This document shows, in pieces, positions 63,967 through 64,000 of a DNA stretch of 64,000 nucleotides. The DNA is from Trichopria drosophilae (taxonomy: Eukaryota; Arthropoda; Insecta; Hymenoptera; Diapriidae): the NCBI GenBank assembly GCA_030407085.1, contig CM059582.1:87720001-87784000 (forward strand), in the 5' to 3' direction. The translations under genes and the position numbers were made by a program. Every line of letters starts with the position of its first letter. Position 1 is the first letter of the stretch. The notes under the pieces were generated by a model. The model ran no database searches and was not told the DNA's origin. It worked only from the letters and a program-made list of their open reading frames with translations.

Positions 63967-64000
63967 GTGTTGCGTATGTCTTCTGTTTAATGAAGTGATT

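Overview
The window looks like AT-rich arthropod (most likely insect) genomic DNA that is almost entirely transposable elements. The one confident host-gene signal is a coding exon near 2.6 kb. It matches the start of a BRSK/SAD-type (Drosophila sugar-free frosting) serine/threonine kinase and ends in a clean splice donor. No further kinase exon was recognised, so the rest may be one very long, transposon-filled intron. The insect placement rests on that exon plus the mix of LINE, BEL/Pao, Ty3/gypsy-with-envelope, Polinton and tRNA-SINE sequences. I cannot assign a species.

Layout. 0-2.1 kb: decayed plus-strand LINE. 2.5-2.7 kb: kinase exon. 2.7-9.4 kb: AT-rich DNA with several inverted repeats, a TA-flanked MITE and a 450 bp palindrome. 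9.5-11.3 kb: minus-strand remnant of a Ty3/gypsy gag-protease-RT. 12.4-13.3 kb: non-autonomous element flanked by TTAA. 13.6-14.1 kb: tRNA-derived SINE. 14.5-16.5 kb: broken Crypton-like tyrosine-recombinase gene. 17-19.3 kb: minisatellites. 19.4-22.2 kb: GC-richer LTR-like DNA without a confident gene. 22.2-25.1 kb: minus-strand BEL/Pao remnant lacking its reverse transcriptase. 25.2-26.6 kb: TIR element inserted in a minus-strand LINE (to 28.9 kb).

30.9-46.8 kb is the most unusual object: a 15.9 kb near-perfect palindrome bounded by the 6 bp direct repeat TACATA and by AGTAGTATAGGG...CCCTATACTACT termini. Each 7.1-7.6 kb arm carries the C-terminal end of a protein-primed family B DNA polymerase plus small ORFs reminiscent of Polinton/Maverick accessory genes. 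Integrase, ATPase and major capsid genes were not seen. I read it as a head-to-head, snap-back derivative of a Polinton that integrated as a unit into a ~160 bp satellite array. A SINE is present in only one arm, and the arms differ by roughly 1 percent, so the palindrome is real and not recent.

47.9-57.1 kb is a nearly complete Ty3/gypsy endogenous retrovirus (LTR-gag-pol-env-LTR). It has nonsense and frameshift lesions in gag, no visible protease core, a frameshift between RT and RNase H, an uninterrupted integrase, and an envelope frame broken by only two stop codons. 57.6-58.7 kb: a tandem genomic repeat and a multicopy hypothetical gene fragment. 59-63.5 kb: nested hairpins, exon-like acidic repeats, and a 2.2 kb palindrome holding two inverted copies of a small intron-containing gene, one interrupted by a 103 bp hAT-type MITE. 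The window ends in a GA-rich simple repeat.

The features do not form an operon or pathway. They record repeated insertion, nesting and palindrome formation in a repeat-rich, probably intronic or heterochromatic, region.
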